Source of the DNA: Pseudomonadota bacterium
GTDB lineage: Bacteria; Pseudomonadota; Gammaproteobacteria; Steroidobacterales; Steroidobacteraceae
Assembly: GCA_023391815.1 (NCBI GenBank)
Contig: JAEWAF010000080.1
Span: 1 to 64,000, forward strand
DNA length: 64,000 nucleotides
Direction of reading: 5' to 3'
The notes under the pieces were generated by a model. It was not told the origin of the DNA. It worked only from the letters and a program-made list of their open reading frames with translations, and ran no database searches. The position numbers and the translations under genes are program-made. Of the stretch, positions 18,781-26,521 are shown piece by piece (position 1 is the stretch's first letter; every line of letters begins with the position of its first letter).

Positions 18781-18852
18781 ACCCTGCCTTGAGCCGAGCA
18801 TCTTCGAGCTGGGGAAAGGTGGGGGTCTCGGGAAGTTAGCAACCACAGTGAC
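18781..18852 (+). repeat. 72-bp intergenic repeat, copy B
   Basis: This is the second direct copy of the 72-bp unit, starting 123 bp after copy A. The best-conserved part is the run GGGAAAGGTGGGGG followed by TCTCGGGAAGTT. The 51 bp between the copies is not itself repeated, so this is not a simple tandem duplication of the full period. Confidence 0.75.
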
Positions 18853-19027
18853 TGTATAGCCGCCGCCATTCGAGCAAACCGTTGCAGGCTCGCAGTACAG
18901 ATGAGGACGCGCGTTGGGCGCTCGGCGTGCGAAGCGCGGCGAGTGCGGCAAGGGTGAACCGTGAGCTGAGCCCATCGTGCGGCAGCCATCGAGGCACAGC
19001 CCGCCGACACGGAAGACGCTCGCGAGT

Positions 19028-19055
19028 TTCCCGAGACCCCCACCTACGCCCCAGC
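19028..19055 (-). repeat. Partial inverted copy of the 72-bp repeat
   Basis: The segment TTCCCGAGACCCCCACCT, then CCCCAGCT after three mismatched bases, is the reverse complement of the core of copies A and B. Two direct copies plus one inverted partial copy within 400 bp is typical of dispersed palindromic-type repeats. It is too short to be an insertion sequence. Confidence 0.6.
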
Positions 19056-19068
19056 TCTGCCGAAGGCT

Positions 19069-19186
19069 GCGCGCAACCGCGTCAGCGCAAGCGTCAGCCC
19101 AACCGCGCTAGCGAAACAGCTTCAGCGTGACGACGTCAGCGCAACCGCGCCAGCGAAACAGCGTCAGCGAAACAGCGTCAGCGCAA
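19069..19186. repeat. Degenerate 14-bp tandem array
   Basis: About eight units follow a 14-bp period (one unit is 12 bp), alternating between the types CAGCGAAACAGCGT and CAGCGCAACCGCGC. The units at 19151-19164 and 19165-19178 are identical, showing recent slippage. The array runs into the 3' end of the ybdK gene, whose stop codon (19178-19180) lies in repeat sequence. The last residues of that protein are therefore probably variable between strains. Confidence 0.75.
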
Positions 19187-20299
19187 TGTAGTGACCTTGA
19201 GCCACTCGATAACTTTGAGCAGGGCCTCCACACTCTCATCCCCCGCCGCGCGACTGTCGTTATAAATCTTCAGCTGCTGATGCGCGCTGGTCCCCTCGCT
19301 GAAGATTCGCTCGATGGACCCGAGCGCCTCACGGCAGTCGAGCCGATCGATCTGCTCGCCACACGCCTCGATCAAATCGGCGACGACCTTCGCGACCGGC
19401 ACGACCTCGTTCGACGTCTCGACAATGAACTCCGCCTTGATCCCATCCCTCTTCGCGCGCCATCGATTCTCATCGATGAGCCGCCGCGTGTGCGTGCTCC
19501 GCTCTTCGCCCATCTGGGGATTCGCGACCAACGTCGCGACGAGCGCCCGATACAACGCCGCGATCGCCAACGCATCTTCCAGCCGCGTGCAAACATCGGC
19601 GATCCGCATCTCCAACGTCGGAAAGCGCAGGGCCGGCCGGATCGCCCACCACAGCTGCGAAGAGTCGCTGATCGCGCCCGCCGCGCGCATCCGATCCGTG
19701 AACGCCTGATAATCGGCCTCATCGCGAAAGAAATCCGGAATGCCACTGCGCGGCCACTCGTCGTACAGCGCCTGCCGATAGCTCAACAAGCCGGTGACGC
19801 GATGATTCCAGAACGGCGAGGACGTGCTCAGCGCTAGAAACACCGGTAACAAAGGCATCGCACGATTCATCACGTCGACGCGATCCACATTCTCGGGAAC
19901 GGCCACATGAATGTGCAGCCCGCACACCAGATTGCGCTGACTCACAATGCGGAAGTCGGCGATCAACTTGTCGTATCGGCGCTTCTCGGTGACCAGTTGC
20001 TCCTGCCACACGCCCAACGGATGCGTGCTCGCGGCGACGATATTCAATCCATGCTCCGCGACGACCTCGCTCAAGGCGCGGCGAGTGCGCGACATCACCT
20101 CGCGAGCTTCCGAGTGACTCCGCAGAATGGGCGACGCGATCTCGATCTGTGATTGCAACAACTCGGATGTGACCACGTCGCCCAGCCTGGCGCGCGCGTC
20201 ATCCATGAGCCGGTCCAGCGCCGGCGTACCGAGCATTCCCGTGGAAGCATCGACGAGAAAGAATTCTTCCTCGATGCCGAAGGAGTGATCGAAGCCCAT
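19178..20299 (-). CDS. ybdK: YbdK-type carboxylate-amine ligase (glutamate-cysteine ligase 2 family)
   Basis: This 373-residue protein belongs to the GCS2 family of ATP-dependent ligases, which join glutamate and cysteine weakly or act on other amines. It has the N-terminal FGIEEEFFLVD signature, then IEIASPILRSHSEA, VCGLHIHVAVPE and RFPTLEMRIADVCTRLEDAL, which form the metal and nucleotide site. The start is ATG 20299, three bases after the stop of otsB. It is the last gene of the egtB-egtD-otsB-ybdK operon. In mycobacteria a dedicated glutamate-cysteine ligase (EgtA) feeds ergothioneine synthesis, so this gene could play that part. That role is an inference from the neighbourhood. Its 3' end lies in a tandem array. 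Confidence 0.9.
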   Translation of the reverse strand: MGFDHSFGIEEEFFLVDASTGMLGTPALDRLMDDARARLGDVVTSELLQSQIEIASPILRSHSEAREVMSRTRRALSEVVAEHGLNIVAASTHPLGVWQEQLVTEKRRYDKLIADFRIVSQRNLVCGLHIHVAVPENVDRVDVMNRAMPLLPVFLALSTSSPFWNHRVTGLLSYRQALYDEWPRSGIPDFFRDEADYQAFTDRMRAAGAISDSSQLWWAIRPALRFPTLEMRIADVCTRLEDALAIAALYRALVATLVANPQMGEERSTHTRRLIDENRWRAKRDGIKAEFIVETSNEVVPVAKVVADLIEACGEQIDRLDCREALGSIERIFSEGTSAHQQLKIYNDSRAAGDESVEALLKVIEWLKVTTLR

Positions 20300-20302
20300 G
20301 AA

Positions 20303-21061
20303 TTACTGGGCCGGCGTAGCGGGCGGAACGACCGGCGGCACCGTCTGCAGCCAGCGCAGGACTTCACTGACCCCGCCCAGCCGATACTTCGCGCGCGTCG
20401 CTGCTGCCTGACCCACACGAATCGACACTCCGTTCATCTCGTTCACGACTTCGAACGCATCTTCGTCCGTGACGTCATCGCCGATGAACACCGGCGTGCG
20501 ACCGACGAACGGCGCTTCCTGCATGAATGAAGTGATCGAGCTGCCCTTGGTCCACGCGCCGGGCCGCAGCTCCAGCACACTTTTGCCCGCTTGCAACGCG
20601 AACGTCGGGCCGAGGTGGGTCAGGACCTCATTCATGATCCGATAGACCTCGTCCTTCATCTCCGGCGCACGACGAAAGTGCATGGCGACCGCGTAATGCT
20701 TGTCTTCCAACAAAAGTCCTTCATGACCGCGCACGAACTCAGCAAGCTGAGTGCGCACGCGTGCGATCATCGCCGCATCCACCTCGGGCCGGAGCACGTG
20801 CCCATCGGCGGTGCGTCGCTCGCAGCCATGCACGCCCGAGGCGATGAATCTCAGCGGCGAGAACAGAGTATCTAGGTTCGCAAGGCTGCGACCGCTGACC
20901 AGCGCCAGCGCCCCATCGAGGCGCCAGCGAACGTCTTCGAGCAAATGTTTCAGATGGGTGGGCACATGCACTCCCTGTGGCGTCTCGGCAAGCTCGAGCA
21001 GCGTGCCGTCGACATCGAGGAACAGCGCCCACCCCTGCGTGTTAGAGGCGGATTCCGACAT
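20303..21061 (-). CDS. otsB: Trehalose-6-phosphate phosphatase
   Basis: This 252-residue HAD-family phosphatase is predicted to release trehalose from trehalose 6-phosphate. HAD motif I is ALFLDVDGTLLE (catalytic Asp pair), motif II lies near ALVSGRS, and motif IV is FIGDDVTDEDAF. The trehalose phosphatase motifs ASGVHGCERR and KSVLELRPGAWTKGSSI are present. No otsA synthase gene is adjacent, so trehalose phosphate must come from elsewhere, or the enzyme has another sugar phosphate as substrate. It lies between egtD (59 bp upstream) and ybdK (3 bp downstream) on the same strand. A common stress-protection theme is inferred. Confidence 0.92.
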   Translation of the reverse strand: MSESASNTQGWALFLDVDGTLLELAETPQGVHVPTHLKHLLEDVRWRLDGALALVSGRSLANLDTLFSPLRFIASGVHGCERRTADGHVLRPEVDAAMIARVRTQLAEFVRGHEGLLLEDKHYAVAMHFRRAPEMKDEVYRIMNEVLTHLGPTFALQAGKSVLELRPGAWTKGSSITSFMQEAPFVGRTPVFIGDDVTDEDAFEVVNEMNGVSIRVGQAAATRAKYRLGGVSEVLRWLQTVPPVVPPATPAQ

Positions 21062-21120
21062 GACCGTGGACCATACGTGGCTTTGCCTCCCGGCTCAACT
21101 CCGCAGGTCCGTCGGGGGTT

Positions 21121-22092
21121 CTATTGCAGACGCGCGGGCTCCAGGAACTGCACGCTGAATTGCTTGTTCGGATCCATCCACACCCGCTTCACCGCCAGGC
21201 CGGCGGTCGCGGCCAGCTCGCTGAAGGAATCGAGCGTGTACTTGTGGCAATACTCGGTGCGCAGATGCTCGCCGCGACCGATGCGCACCTTCTCGCCGCC
21301 GAGATGCACGACCTGTTCCTTCTTGCTGACCAGATGCATCTCGATGCGGCTCTCATTCTCGACCCACACGGCGAGATGATCGAAAGCATCGAGATCGAAG
21401 TCGGCGCCGAGCTCACGATTCACGTGGCGCAGAGCGTTGATGTTGAACTCCGCCGTGACGCCGGCGGCATCGTCATAGGCTCGCTCGAGCACTCGAGGAT
21501 CTTTGCGCAGATCGATGCCGATCAGCACCGCGCCGTTCTTGTCGACCAGATCTCGCATGCGAGCCAATAGCTCGCGCGCCTGAGCTCGATCGAAATTCCC
21601 CAAGGTCGAGCCGGGGAAATAAACGATCCGCCGCTCCGCCGCGCGGATGAAGTTCGGCAGCTCGAAGTTCTGCGTGAAATCGGCGCAGACCGGCACGATG
21701 TGCAGATGCGGATAGTCCTTCGCGAGCGTGCCCGCCGCCGTGAACAGATGTTCGCGCGAAATATCGACCGGCACGTAAGCCAGCGGATTCTCCAGTCGGT
21801 CCAACAGCAGGCGCGTCTTCAAGCTCGTGCCGCTGCCGAATTCGATCACCGCCGCATCCGGGCCGATGTATTGCGCCATCTCGGCCGCATGACCATGCAT
21901 GATCTGCAGTTCGGTGCGAGTGATGTAGTACTCGGGCAGCTCGCAGATGTTGTCGAACAGGAACGAGCCCAACTCGTCGTAGAACCAGACGGGGGAGAGC
22001 TCCTTGGGCTCTTTTTTGAGTCCTTCGAGCACGTCGTTGGTGAGTGCGTCCTGCGTGGATTTGGCTGGGGCGGTACTGGGGTGCTTTGCCAT
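21121..22092 (-). CDS. egtD: L-histidine N-alpha-methyltransferase EgtD
   Basis: EgtD trimethylates histidine with three SAM molecules to give hercynine, the first committed step of ergothioneine synthesis. The 323-residue protein has the family start LKKEPKELSPVWFYDELGS, then LPEYYITRTE, VIEFGSGTSLKTRLLL (SAM loop), YVPVDISREHL and YFPGSTLGNFD. The substrate-binding region follows (AYDDAAGVTAEFNINALRHV). ATG 22092 is preceded by GGAAAG. The gene follows egtB after 14 bp, so the two are almost certainly co-transcribed. Confidence 0.95.
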   Translation of the reverse strand: MAKHPSTAPAKSTQDALTNDVLEGLKKEPKELSPVWFYDELGSFLFDNICELPEYYITRTELQIMHGHAAEMAQYIGPDAAVIEFGSGTSLKTRLLLDRLENPLAYVPVDISREHLFTAAGTLAKDYPHLHIVPVCADFTQNFELPNFIRAAERRIVYFPGSTLGNFDRAQARELLARMRDLVDKNGAVLIGIDLRKDPRVLERAYDDAAGVTAEFNINALRHVNRELGADFDLDAFDHLAVWVENESRIEMHLVSKKEQVVHLGGEKVRIGRGEHLRTEYCHKYTLDSFSELAATAGLAVKRVWMDPNKQFSVQFLEPARLQ

Positions 22093-22106
22093 CGTCTTTC
22101 CTTCGC

Positions 22107-23390
22107 TTACAGGTCGCGCGCCAGGCGCACGCCCATGAATTGCCAACGAGACTGCGGATAAAAGAAATTGCGATAGGTGGCGCGCACGTGGTCGGCCGGT
22201 GTCACACACGAGCCGCCGCGCAGGACCAGCTGACTGCACATGAACTTGCCGTTGTACTCGCCCAGCGCGCCTTTCACCGGCCGATAGCCGGGATACGCGA
22301 CATAGGGCGACGCGGTCCATTCCCACACATCGCCGAACATTTGTTTCAAGCCGGGTTGTTCTCCGGCAGGCAAGGGTTTGAGCACGTCGCTCTTCAATAA
22401 GTTTCCCCGCACCGGCAACGATTCGGCCGCCAGCTCCCACTCCGCTTCAGTGGGCAGGCGCGCGTTGGCCCAGCGCGCGAACGCGTCCGCTTCGAAGTAG
22501 CTCAAGTGACACACGGGTGCCGTCATGTCCAAGGGCTGCAGGCCTCGCAATGTGAATTCAGCATCCAGTGTCGGGGTCCAATAGAGCGGTCGTGTCCAGC
22601 TTTCCTGAGTCACCGTGCTCCAACCGTCCGACAACCAGAATTCAGCGCGGCGATAACCGCCGTCGCGCATGAACTCCAGATACTCGCCATTGGTGACCAA
22701 GCGATCGCCCAGCGCGTAGGGTTCCACCAATGTGCGATGACGTGGGGTCTCGTTGTCGAAACAAAAGTGCTTGCCCGTCGCACCGATCTCGCGCACGCCC
22801 CCTTCGAACGTCAGAAACTGCAGCGGCCCCGACGTGCGTACCTCGGTCGCCGGTTGTGGTTTGCGGGTGTAGGCGGGCAACAAAGGATTTTTCGACAGCA
22901 GGTGCTTGATGTCGGTGAACATCAACTCCTGGTGCTGCTGCTCGTGGTTCATGCCGAGCGTGACCAGCGGCTCGAACTGATCGTCATCGTTGGGACGCGA
23001 ATCGAGCAGCCTCAGCATGTGCTCGTCGACATGTCGGCGATACGCGAACACTTCGTTGACCGTCGGCCGTGTCAGCAAGCCTCGCTCCGGGCGCTGGTGC
23101 ATCGGCCCGACGGCCTGGTAGTACGAGTTGAACAGGTACTCGAAGCCCGCCTGAAACGGCTGGTAGCCGGACAGCAGCGGGCGTAACAGGAATTGCTCGA
23201 AGAACCAGCTGGTGTGCGCCAGGTGCCACTTGGCCGGGCTCGCGTCCGGCATGCTCTGCACCACGTAGTCCTCGATTTCCAGCGGGCTGCAGATCGCCAG
23301 CGACGCCTCGCGGATGCGGGTATAGCGGCAGGCCAGGGGTTCGCGGGAGCGATCAGGGCTGGGAGTGGCTGCCGGGTATACCGCTGCCAT
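22107..23390 (-). CDS. egtB: Ergothioneine biosynthesis sulfoxide synthase EgtB
   Basis: EgtB joins a sulphur donor to hercynine with O2 and non-haem iron. The 427-residue protein has an N-terminal DinB-like domain with the iron ligands (KWHLAHTSWFFE and HEQQH at 149-153). The C-terminal FGE-sulfatase-like domain has RLPTEAEWELAA, MFGDVWEWTASPY and LRGGSCVTP. Adjacent tyrosines Y90-Y91 in FNSYYQAVG are at the place I recall for cysteine-using (type II) EgtBs such as the Chloracidobacterium enzyme; alignment must confirm this. ATG 23390 is preceded by AAGGAG. No egtC amidase gene is nearby. It is the first gene of the minus-strand operon. Confidence 0.94.
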   Translation of the reverse strand: MAAVYPAATPSPDRSREPLACRYTRIREASLAICSPLEIEDYVVQSMPDASPAKWHLAHTSWFFEQFLLRPLLSGYQPFQAGFEYLFNSYYQAVGPMHQRPERGLLTRPTVNEVFAYRRHVDEHMLRLLDSRPNDDDQFEPLVTLGMNHEQQHQELMFTDIKHLLSKNPLLPAYTRKPQPATEVRTSGPLQFLTFEGGVREIGATGKHFCFDNETPRHRTLVEPYALGDRLVTNGEYLEFMRDGGYRRAEFWLSDGWSTVTQESWTRPLYWTPTLDAEFTLRGLQPLDMTAPVCHLSYFEADAFARWANARLPTEAEWELAAESLPVRGNLLKSDVLKPLPAGEQPGLKQMFGDVWEWTASPYVAYPGYRPVKGALGEYNGKFMCSQLVLRGGSCVTPADHVRATYRNFFYPQSRWQFMGVRLARDL

Positions 23391-23762
23391 GAATGAACTC
23401 CTTATATATGTGACCTGGATGTCTGCCGGTGCGCCACCCTTGTCCCAAGGAGTCGCCCCAAACAACGCCTGATCGCACCGAAAAGTTGCAAACCCAATCA
23501 AACCGAGGGGTTAGCCGCGGGAGGGGCGGACCGGAGAGTATAGAGCCCCAAATCTGACAGGTCGCGCCAGCGTTTCCGTGCGCATTTGTGACCGGAATCG
23601 GTATGCAACGGCCATGCGGGTATGGGGCGGGGGCCGGATTTGGCCTTCGACGCTCGTTTTTCTTGACGCCTCGCCAAGCCCCCGCTCTAATACGCGCCCG
23701 CTCCGGCGCATGCCGCCGAAGCCCCTCTCGGCCCCGACCTCCGGTCCGGGCCACCCCAGCAT
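23391..23762. other. Divergent leader between egtB and tRNA-Phe
   Basis: This 372-bp gap holds no credible gene. It must carry the egtB promoter on the minus strand and the tRNA promoter on the plus strand (23663-23691). A pyrimidine/purine AT stretch near 23402-23411 (TTATATATGT) just upstream of the egtB ribosome site stands out against the GC-rich background and may be part of the egtB promoter or leader. Confidence 0.5.
23663..23691 (+). promoter_or_regulatory. Sigma-70 promoter of tRNA-Phe
   Basis: TTGACG at 23663-23668 and TCTAAT at 23686-23691 match the -35 and -10 consensus with one mismatch each, at the ideal 17-bp spacing. Transcription would begin about 65 bp before the mature tRNA, leaving a normal 5' leader. 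Confidence 0.75.
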
Positions 23763-23842
<80 letters not shown>

Positions 23843-24006
23843 CAAGCAATTGGTTACGCTCGATCGAGCAATCGGCGGAACGGTCCTGGATCCGCTCCGT
23901 TGTAGTTGCCGTTGCACGTTCGATGTAAGCCGGTGTTGAGCGGACCCGATTGTTGGTGTGCTGGGCACTTTCTGTCCTGGTACGAAGACGCGTACTGGAG
24001 GCTCTT

Positions 24007-24463
24007 ATGGCTCAACTCACCACGAACGGACTACGCGCGAAGTGGACCGGAAGTGATCGGGGGGCTCTCCGACGGCGGTACCCGCGGCGACGGTTGCATG
24101 CCCGCGCGAATTACCGAGAACGGCGTCCTCTTCTACTTTCAGCACTTCAACTCGGCCAGCAAGAAGCGTCTTCTGCCTCTCGGCGAATATGACGTCGATG
24201 GCAAGGCCGGTGTCTCCCTAGTGCCGCTGCGTGCGCAGGCCGCAGATCTGTCGGAATTGTACAAAGCAGGGTGCAAGATCTGAATGAGTACGTTGCTCCA
24301 GCGGAGTCTTGAAGAGAAGGTCGCTCACCAGAAAGGAATGGAGGATGAGGAACGAGCGAGAGGCGAGGAGCGAGGAGCTACACTGATATTCGCTCAAGAA
24401 ACTGCTAGCTGCTTACGTGACGAGGCGGAAGCCCTTCAGCTCTCTGATCGGTCGCGTGACTGA
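24007..24463 (+). pseudogene. Remnant of a tyrosine integrase (N-terminal DUF4102 and linker)
   Basis: From ATG 24007 the frame reads MAQLTTNGLRAKWTGSD. It then shifts at a run of six G (24059-24064) into GLSDGGTRGDGCM, ITENGVLFYFQHFN and SASKKRLLPLGEYD. This is the DUF4102 pattern of P4/phage-type integrases (SDGGGLYL, then GGKEKTLSLGEYP). After the stop at 24281-24283 another frame continues with LEEKVAHQKGMEDEERARGE and ERGATLIFAQE, like the helical linker before the core-binding domain. No catalytic R-H-R-Y domain follows. At least two frameshifts and a large deletion make it non-functional. A segment of 59 residues from ATG 24284 could be translated but is unlikely to matter. Confidence 0.75.
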
Positions 24464-24472
24464 GCTGATGAC

Positions 24473-25174
24473 TTATGGCTGTTTAACCAGCGGCACGGCC
24501 TGCCTAGCCTGAAGGTCTGGCGACAACCGCTTCCAGAGGTCGCTATTTCGGTACTGCTGCGAGGAGAACGTTTCGCCGCTGAATATCCTCAAGAGTTCCT
24601 TACGGGCTTCTGGTCCGTCGGCCTCGTCAATCGGATATGATTCAAATATTTCAGCGTGAGAGACATTGTCAGCTTGAGCCGTGTCGTAGACCGCGAAACA
24701 CTGCAGGTCCTTCCGCGCCGCTCGCAGTGATCTCACTGTCTCCGCGGTGGCGACTACGACGCCACACCAAGCGACATCTGGTTTGCCCTTGCGCAGAAAA
24801 CCCTCAAGCCATGCGAGCAGTTCGTCCGTGCTAGCAGACTCTCGCTGAATTGAGCAGCCTTTGGTGGCTGCGTGAGAGAAAAGTGACGGTTTGATCCGTC
24901 CTTTTTTATCTACGTGGACAGGGGAGAGCACAAATCGCGCTAGTCGCTCATTCCCGCGTACGGGGCCGTGCGAATGTTCACTCACACGGCAGCACTCACA
25001 TTCCCCCTCCGGGCATGCGCCGATAATAGTTTTGACTCGCTCGGCCTCTTCGACTGTTTCGGCTCGTTCAAATGCCCTGCTGCATCGGCGACACAGGCGG
25101 CTGAAATAGCGCAGGAATAACTGTTTAGCCTTGGATAAGAGTCGCGAGAACGTCTGGTATTTTTTTTCTATCAA
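24473..25174 (-). CDS. Island protein of unknown function, Cys-rich N-terminus
   Basis: This is an open frame of 233 residues from TTG 25174. I see no ATG near the start, so the exact start is uncertain and may lie downstream. The N-terminal part is basic and has a CxxC (RLCRRCSRAF, about 28-31) and a cluster ACPEGECECC (about 53-62), which together could bind zinc. The rest is a mixed alpha/beta domain with RFVLSPVHVDKKGRIKPSLF, then CGVVVATAETVRSLRAARKD and CFAVYDTAQADNVSHAEI. I recognise no family. It overlaps the 3' end of the preceding gene by 50 bases and is the last gene of the island cassette. Its base composition is less GC-rich than that of the chromosome flanks. Confidence 0.65.
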   Translation of the reverse strand: MIEKKYQTFSRLLSKAKQLFLRYFSRLCRRCSRAFERAETVEEAERVKTIIGACPEGECECCRVSEHSHGPVRGNERLARFVLSPVHVDKKGRIKPSLFSHAATKGCSIQRESASTDELLAWLEGFLRKGKPDVAWCGVVVATAETVRSLRAARKDLQCFAVYDTAQADNVSHAEIFESYPIDEADGPEARKELLRIFSGETFSSQQYRNSDLWKRLSPDLQARQAVPLVKQP

Positions 25175-25697
25175 AGCTGACTACACCCTTATGTTTTCCC
25201 TGTCCGCGCTCAATGTAGTAGGCGACGCGAGCATTCCCCAAAAATTCGATGTCTGCGTAGAGATCATCACTTCGCCAAAGAAGGCCGGCATGTCCGTTGG
25301 CATGGAGCATCGGCTCTGGCAATTCTTTGGTAGAGGCCAGATGTAAGAAAGTAATAGCGCTGCTAATTGAATTCCGATCGGGTGTCGCCGCTCCCTCGCC
25401 GTCCCAATCTGATTCGAGCATTCCCCAACGGCGGAGTTCGCCTGCTACCCTCTCGGACTCGGTTGTCTCGCGAGCGGCAGAGACGGGAGGTAATGGCAGC
25501 GCGTCTACGACACTCAAAGACGTCTCGCTCTTAACCAAGAGAAATCCGCGGGCTCGAGCGCCGCAATCAACGAGCAGCGCTGCGTTGCCTGCAGTTCCGT
25601 AGTGGATGACGTCAGTAGGAAGTGATGGTTGGGCAGGCGCGAACAGCGCGGCAATCGTAGGCGCGACAGTTCCAAGTGGGGCAGTACCGGTAAACAT
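25125..25697 (-). CDS. Island protein with WDGxGA motif, unknown function
   Basis: This 190-residue protein begins two bases after the stop of the TIGR04255-like gene. The first 75 residues are low in charge and not recognised. From about 90 it has RRWGMLESDWDGEGAATPD (WDGEGA at about 98-103), then SAITFLHL, LPEPMLHANGHAGLLW, LYADIEFLGNARVAYYIE and KGVVSFD. Proteins with this pattern (a WDG-GA helix start, then a small beta sheet with GLEW- and IEF-like strands) are widespread and of unknown function; I recall them next to toxin or island genes. A GTG at 25724 would add nine residues but has no ribosome site. No catalytic residues can be assigned. Confidence 0.7.
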   Translation of the reverse strand: MFTGTAPLGTVAPTIAALFAPAQPSLPTDVIHYGTAGNAALLVDCGARARGFLLVKSETSLSVVDALPLPPVSAARETTESERVAGELRRWGMLESDWDGEGAATPDRNSISSAITFLHLASTKELPEPMLHANGHAGLLWRSDDLYADIEFLGNARVAYYIERGQGKHKGVVSFDRKKIPDVLATLIQG

Positions 25698-25699
25698 GC

Positions 25700-26521
25700 T
25701 TACATGATACCTACGCGCTTGCACATTGCGTCGTTGATGACAGAAATGAAGACTTGCTTACTTCTGTCATGCATCGCGCTGATGTCTTGCAAGGTGAAAT
25801 CGACTGTCTCCTGAACCGACATCTCCAAAGATGGAGCATATCCAGGCTGGTTCAAGCGATCTGTGAGCAAAGTTGTAAGCTGAACAAAAAGCTGCCTCCC
25901 GTCAATAGGATAGTGCTCAAGTAGGTCTACGTTGAGGTTGAGCAACCGTTTGACTCTATCGCTTCCCTTCTCGAATACCCCGGTATAGCTGTGCCACTGC
26001 TCAGGCGCGTCGAAAATATGAGGGCATACATACGGAGATCCTTGGCGCAAAACATGCTTCGCTCTACATTCCTCTGGCGCCCCGATCCAATTGAATTTGT
26101 CGACAAAGTTAAGGGCTATCTCGGAGATCCGCCGTTCGCAATACAAGCGAATCAAGAGATTAAAGTACCTTGATGCTTCACCCCACACTTCGTGCCAGCA
26201 GGTGTATACAGCGGTGCGAAAGCCAAAGGAATTGGCGTCCATCCTGAGTTCGCTCTCGACCACTCCATCAGCCCGAGAACGACTGAAGACATAGCCGTTT
26301 ATCGCGGGAATTGGGCGCGAAGGGGCGCCAAGAGCGAATTGCAGGGTCTGTACTGGCGCTTGACCGGGGAGTTCATTGCCGAACTCCTGCTTGACCGCCT
26401 TGATGACTTCGCGGAAAGCCTTGTCATCCAGCGGGTCTATGAATGTCACACCGATCCCAACCTGCTCTATCGCGTGTGCGTCATGCAGCGGCTGGAAGCA
26501 TCCTTTTTGCGGTGCTGTCAT
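25700..26521 (-). CDS. TIGR04255 family protein
   Basis: This 273-residue protein resembles the sporadically distributed TIGR04255 family. It has an N-terminal strand AHAIEQVGIGVTFIDPLDD, a middle beta region (GYVFSRSRADGVVESELRMD) and RLYCERRISEIALNFVDKFN. The C-terminal helix LQDISAMHDRSKQVFISVI has the family's L-x-x-H-x-x-x-x-x-x-F pattern. Members are of unknown function and occur in scattered genomes, as expected of mobile cargo. The start ATG 26521 is followed by a hydrophilic stretch. It is the first gene of the three-gene cassette. The 464-bp region upstream must carry the promoter. Recognition is from memory of the family pattern. Confidence 0.7.
   Translation of the reverse strand: MTAPQKGCFQPLHDAHAIEQVGIGVTFIDPLDDKAFREVIKAVKQEFGNELPGQAPVQTLQFALGAPSRPIPAINGYVFSRSRADGVVESELRMDANSFGFRTAVYTCWHEVWGEASRYFNLLIRLYCERRISEIALNFVDKFNWIGAPEECRAKHVLRQGSPYVCPHIFDAPEQWHSYTGVFEKGSDRVKRLLNLNVDLLEHYPIDGRQLFVQLTTLLTDRLNQPGYAPSLEMSVQETVDFTLQDISAMHDRSKQVFISVINDAMCKRVGIM

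Larger units (their letters stand above)
18574..19177. other. Gene-free, repeat-rich intergenic region
   Basis: No credible gene lies here. The region contains a possible hairpin after ackA (GGTTTT at 18621-18626 against AAAACC at 18639-18644), two 72-bp direct repeats, a partial inverted copy of them and a 14-bp tandem array. All are listed separately. Short frames in the region are arginine-rich and change with every repeat unit, so they are not coding. Confidence 0.6.

Noticed and set aside
18574..19177. Insertion sequence remnants
   Set aside because: The 72-bp repeats carry no transposase similarity and no terminal inverted repeats with target duplication.
19069..19186. CRISPR array
   Set aside because: The units are 14 bp, contiguous and degenerate, with no unique spacers and no cas genes in the window.
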